From Ferruginibacter sp. (GTDB taxonomy: Bacteria > Bacteroidota > Bacteroidia > Chitinophagales > Chitinophagaceae): a stretch of 9,104 bases of DNA. A program made the translations under genes and the position numbers. The stretch spans positions 1 through 9,104 of the forward strand of contig JANYFI010000727.1 in assembly GCA_025362765.1 (NCBI GenBank), given 5' to 3'. This document shows positions 6,932-9,104 of the stretch, in pieces. The notes below the pieces were generated by a model that was given only the letters and a program-made list of their open reading frames with translations, did not search any database and was not told the origin of the DNA. Numbering within the stretch: the stretch's first letter is position 1; each line of letters starts with the position of its first letter.

Positions 6932-8407
6932 ATGCTGTTATTAGGTATTGATGTAGGAACTTCTTCTATTAAAGTCGCCATTGTAGATGCGCAAACCCAA
7001 CAATGTGTTACAACGGTGCAATACCCCGATACAGAGACCGGTATTACTTCGTTGCAAAAAGGCTGGGCAGAGCAAAGCCCCGAAATGTGGTGGGAAAATG
7101 TACAACAAGCCATCCTTAAAGCGCATGCGCAAAAAACATACAATCCGCATGATATTGGCGCCATCGGTATTGCCTATCAAATGCATGGGTTGGTTTGCGT
7201 CGATAAAAACCAGCAGGTATTGCGGGACAGTATTATCTGGTGCGACAGCCGGGCAGTTGACATTGGTAACAAGGCTTTTGGTGCCATTGGCCATGAAAAA
7301 AGTTTACGGCATTTATTAAATTCTCCCGGCAATTTCACTGCAGCCAAATTGGCGTGGGTGAAGGAAAATGAGCCGGACACATTTGCTAAAATTGATAAAA
7401 TAATGTTGCCCGGCGATTTCATTGCCATGAAGCTGACGGGTGAAATTACCACCAGTATTTCTTCCTTAAGCGAAGGCATCTTCTGGGATTTTAAAACCCA
7501 GGAATTGTCTAAAGACGTGTTTAGTTATTTTGGGTTTGATGAAGCATTGATTCCCGAAATAAAAAAGGTGTTTACGCCGCATGGAACAGTACAGGCGTCC
7601 ATCGCTGAATGCCTTTCACTGAAAGCAGGAATTCCGGTGGCTTACAAAGCCGGCGACCAACCTAACAATGCACTTTCCTTAAATGTACTGGAGCCAGGTG
7701 AAGTGGCTGCAACAGCCGGCACATCGGGTGTAATATACGGCGTAAGCGATCAGTTAGTGTATGATCAGCAATCCCGGATAAACAGTTTTGCGCATGTGAA
7801 TTTTACGGAGCAACAAAAAAGAATCGGCGTCCTGTTATGCATTAATGGAACGGGTATTTTAAATAGCTGGATAAAAAAGATTACCGGCAATAAATTTTCT
7901 TATCCTGAAATGAATGCGGCCGCAGCCACCGTTGCGCCGGGAAGCAACGGTTTGCAAATGTTGCCGTTTGGAAATGGTGCCGAACGCATGCTGGAAAATA
8001 AACTGGTACAAAGCCATTTTCACAACATTGATTTTAATGTACATGAGCCAGCGCATTTGTTCAGGGCGGCGCAGGAAGGCATTGCTTTTGCATTTCGCTA
8101 CGGCCTGGATATTATGCGGGAGAATGGTATGCAGCCTTCAGTAATCAGGGCGGGTAAAGCCAATATGTTTTTGAGTGAGGTGTTTGCGAATTGTTTTGTA
8201 AACGCGACAAATGTTACTGTAGAATTGCATGACTGTGATGGCAGCGTGGGTGCGGCCAAAGGTGCTGGTATTGGCGCCGGTTTTTATGCAACAGCTAAAC
8301 AAGCTTTTTCAAACAGCAAGCCGTTGAATTTAATTGAACCAACACAGGCAACATTGTATGATGAATTGTATACGGAGTGGAAGGCGTTGTTGCCCGCCAG
8401 CCCCTAA
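6932..8407 (+). CDS. xylB: Xylulokinase (FGGY family)
   Basis: 491 residues, the usual length for FGGY carbohydrate kinases. It phosphorylates D-xylulose with ATP to D-xylulose 5-phosphate, feeding the pentose phosphate pathway, in the cytoplasm. The N-terminal ATPase-fold signature is LGIDVGTSSIK (4-14), with D7 and the G9-T10-S11 turn. YQMHGLV (82-88) is the xylulokinase-type substrate motif, followed by D-S-I-I-W-C-D-S-R. The second FGGY half begins near AGDQPNNA, where D242 is the expected catalytic base. ATAGTSG (260-266) forms the second phosphate-binding loop, and DGSVGAAKGAG lies near the C-terminus. The MHG motif and adjacency to xylA favour xylulokinase over glycerol- or gluconokinase. 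It is divergent from the AraC-type regulator. The last residues (LLPASP) and the stop codon fall inside a palindromic repeat, so the extreme C-terminus may have been remodelled by its insertion. Confidence 0.93.
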   Translation: MLLLGIDVGTSSIKVAIVDAQTQQCVTTVQYPDTETGITSLQKGWAEQSPEMWWENVQQAILKAHAQKTYNPHDIGAIGIAYQMHGLVCVDKNQQVLRDSIIWCDSRAVDIGNKAFGAIGHEKSLRHLLNSPGNFTAAKLAWVKENEPDTFAKIDKIMLPGDFIAMKLTGEITTSISSLSEGIFWDFKTQELSKDVFSYFGFDEALIPEIKKVFTPHGTVQASIAECLSLKAGIPVAYKAGDQPNNALSLNVLEPGEVAATAGTSGVIYGVSDQLVYDQQSRINSFAHVNFTEQQKRIGVLLCINGTGILNSWIKKITGNKFSYPEMNAAAATVAPGSNGLQMLPFGNGAERMLENKLVQSHFHNIDFNVHEPAHLFRAAQEGIAFAFRYGLDIMRENGMQPSVIRAGKANMFLSEVFANCFVNATNVTVELHDCDGSVGAAKGAGIGAGFYATAKQAFSNSKPLNLIEPTQATLYDELYTEWKALLPASP

Positions 8408-8431
8408 AGGGGGGTAATTTTACGGGCCAAC
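8389..8431. repeat. Palindromic element spanning the xylB stop codon
   Basis: The inner hairpin CCCC-TAAA-GGGG (8401-8412) carries the xylB TAA in its loop. An outer stem, GTTGCCCG (8389-8396), pairs with CGGG-C-CAAC (8423-8431) with one bulged base. CCCCTAAAGGGG-type palindromes are, from memory, frequent intergenic repeats in Bacteroidota genomes. No T-tract follows the outer stem, so it is not a classic terminator, although TAATTTTA follows the inner one. Confidence 0.5.
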
Positions 8432-8769
8432 TGTAATGCGAAGTTTATTATAAATGCAGTCTCATTTTTTGTTCCGGCAGTTGAATTACTATTCGGCTTC
8501 ATGGGCGTCGCACGCTTGTACTGTTGTGCATTGTTAAACTTTTGGAGTGTTTGAATTGTAGCATATTTATATTTTGAAGCGCACGCAACGAAACCTGTTT
8601 TTCGAATTGAAAGCGTTGCCATGAAAAACAAATTATTAACGGAGCGTCGCCAATGAAGTTCAATTGAAAAACTGTCGCTGGTCAAATAGAAAAGTATGTA
8701 AATAATAATCGAAAATAAATTTCTAAACTTCCTTATCCGCCACGGCAGGTAAGGGCAAACAAAAAAAAT
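8408..8769. other. 362-base spacer between xylB and xylA without a convincing gene
   Basis: No credible gene. A minus-strand open frame (8404-8685) begins with TTG; its first ATG at 8622 would give ~72 residues, but the peptide is low-complexity and basic with no recognised motif. The segment contains related short motifs: GCGTTGCCATGAA (8613-8625), GCGTCGCCAATGAAG (8644-8658), and on the minus strand GCGACGCCCATGAAG (8497-8511), which matches the second in 13 of 15 positions. It is bounded by a CCCCTAAAGGGG palindrome on the left and a CCTTATCCGCC palindrome on the right. TAAATTTC (8716-8723) matches TAnnTTTG in 7 of 8 positions and could be a xylA -7 box, but no -33 element is evident. It is most likely repeat-derived intergenic DNA. 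Confidence 0.45.
8731..8754. repeat. Imperfect palindrome (REP-like hairpin) just before xylA
   Basis: CCTTATCCGCC (8731-8741) and GGCAGGTAAGG (8744-8754) pair over 11 positions with one T-G wobble and one C-A mismatch, around a 2-4 base loop. It ends 15 bases before the xylA ATG, with no T-tract. CCGCCACGGC-type palindromes are, from memory, common dispersed hairpins in Bacteroidota. In an xylB-xylA transcript it could act as a mRNA stability element or mask the xylA start region. Confidence 0.5.
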
Positions 8770-9104
8770 ATGTCAGTAGTTACAGGTAACAAAGAATTTT
8801 TTAAGGGCGTCGGACAGGTAAAATTTGAAGGCGTGGAAAGCGATAACCCCCTGGCTTATCGCTGGTACGATGAAAACAAAATCGTGGCGGGAAAACCCAT
8901 GAAAGAATATTTACGTTTTGCCTGTGCTTACTGGCATTCGTTTGTAGGTAATGGCGGCGATCCCTTCGGTGAACCAACTCATTCACATCCGTGGAACGAA
9001 AAAACAGATGCGGTAGAAAGAGCAAAAGACAAAGCCGATGCCGCATTTGAATTTATTACTAAACTGGGCATGCCATATTACTGTTTTCATGATGTGGATG
9101 TGGT
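8770..9104 (+). CDS. xylA: Xylose isomerase, N-terminal part (runs off the window)
   Basis: ATG at 8770 opens a frame that stays open to the window edge, giving 111 complete codons of a protein normally near 440 residues. It catalyses D-xylose to D-xylulose in the cytoplasm, the step before XylB. The N-terminus is typical of class II xylose isomerases: KEFFKGVG (8-15), [19 protein letters not shown] (19-37), [14 protein letters not shown] (45-58), GGDPFG (62-67), then FHDVD (106-110). H107 is the expected ring-opening His. The start region is A-rich (AAACAAAAAAAAT) with no Shine-Dalgarno site at normal distance. It lies 362 bases after xylB on the same strand, so it could be cotranscribed or have its own promoter in the spacer. 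Metal-binding residues and the C-terminus are outside the window. Confidence 0.95.
   Translation, partial: MSVVTGNKEFFKGVGQVKFEGVESDNPLAYRWYDENKIVAGKPMKEYLRFACAYWHSFVGNGGDPFGEPTHSHPWNEKTDAVERAKDKADAAFEFITKLGMPYYCFHDVDV

Noticed and set aside
6941..7479. Several ORFs overlapping the xylB N-terminal half in other frames
   Set aside because: Shadows of the FGGY kinase gene; none has a family motif or independent start signals.
8404..8685. Minus-strand 93-residue ORF in the xylB-xylA spacer
   Set aside because: TTG start, no recognised domain, and built from palindromic and repeated motifs; treated as repeat DNA, though a short hypothetical gene from 8622 cannot be fully excluded.
8801..9046. 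Minus-strand ORF antisense to xylA
   Set aside because: Lies wholly within the clear xylose isomerase reading frame; Arg/His/Leu-rich shadow translation.
1..9104. CRISPR arrays, tRNA/rRNA genes, transposases
   Set aside because: No regularly spaced repeats, no tRNA cloverleaf or rRNA signature, and no transposase motifs were seen on either strand.

Overview
The window reads as chromosome of a member of the Bacteroidota, most likely close to the Chitinophagaceae. The signs are an OMP_b-brl-type TonB-dependent receptor, a secreted hydrolase ending in a type IX secretion (T9SS) sorting domain, AT-rich start regions that mostly lack Shine-Dalgarno sites, TAnnTTTG-like promoter boxes, and a RapZ C-terminal domain fused to a sugar kinase. 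The family-level placement is inference; the phylum is well supported.

Layout. (1) Bases 1-996, plus strand: the 3' end of a large outer-membrane receptor gene. (2) Bases 1030-3213, minus strand, convergent with the receptor: a tight two-gene operon. The upstream gene encodes an AmgK-like sugar kinase fused to the C-terminal domain of RapZ. Six bases later comes a MurU-like sugar-1-phosphate uridylyltransferase. Together they suggest salvage of cell-wall amino sugars to UDP-sugars, with an amino-sugar-phosphate sensing domain built into the kinase. (3) Bases 3444-4682, plus strand, divergent from that operon: a T9SS-exported SGNH hydrolase, closed by a strong Rho-independent terminator. (4) Bases 4834-5709, plus strand: an exported esterase of the feruloyl/acetyl-xylan/S-formylglutathione esterase superfamily, with a plausible Bacteroidota promoter of its own. 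(5) Bases 5866-6723, minus strand: an AraC-family regulator. It is divergent from xylB (6932-8407) and the start of xylA (8770 to the window edge), both on the plus strand.

How the genes may work together. XylA converts D-xylose to D-xylulose and XylB phosphorylates it to D-xylulose 5-phosphate. The AraC-type protein transcribed away from xylB is the obvious candidate xylose regulator. The intergenic region holds a perfect 11-bp inverted repeat and a 22-bp-spaced direct repeat that could be its operator. The neighbouring esterase could remove acyl groups from xylan, which would make 4834-9104 a xylan/xylose locus, but that substrate is inference.

Most unusual points: the kinase-RapZ C-domain fusion paired with MurU; the operator-like repeats; a 17-codon upstream ORF with an excellent ribosome site just before xylB; and a 362-base non-genic spacer between xylB and xylA, bracketed by two palindromes, that looks like inserted repeat DNA.
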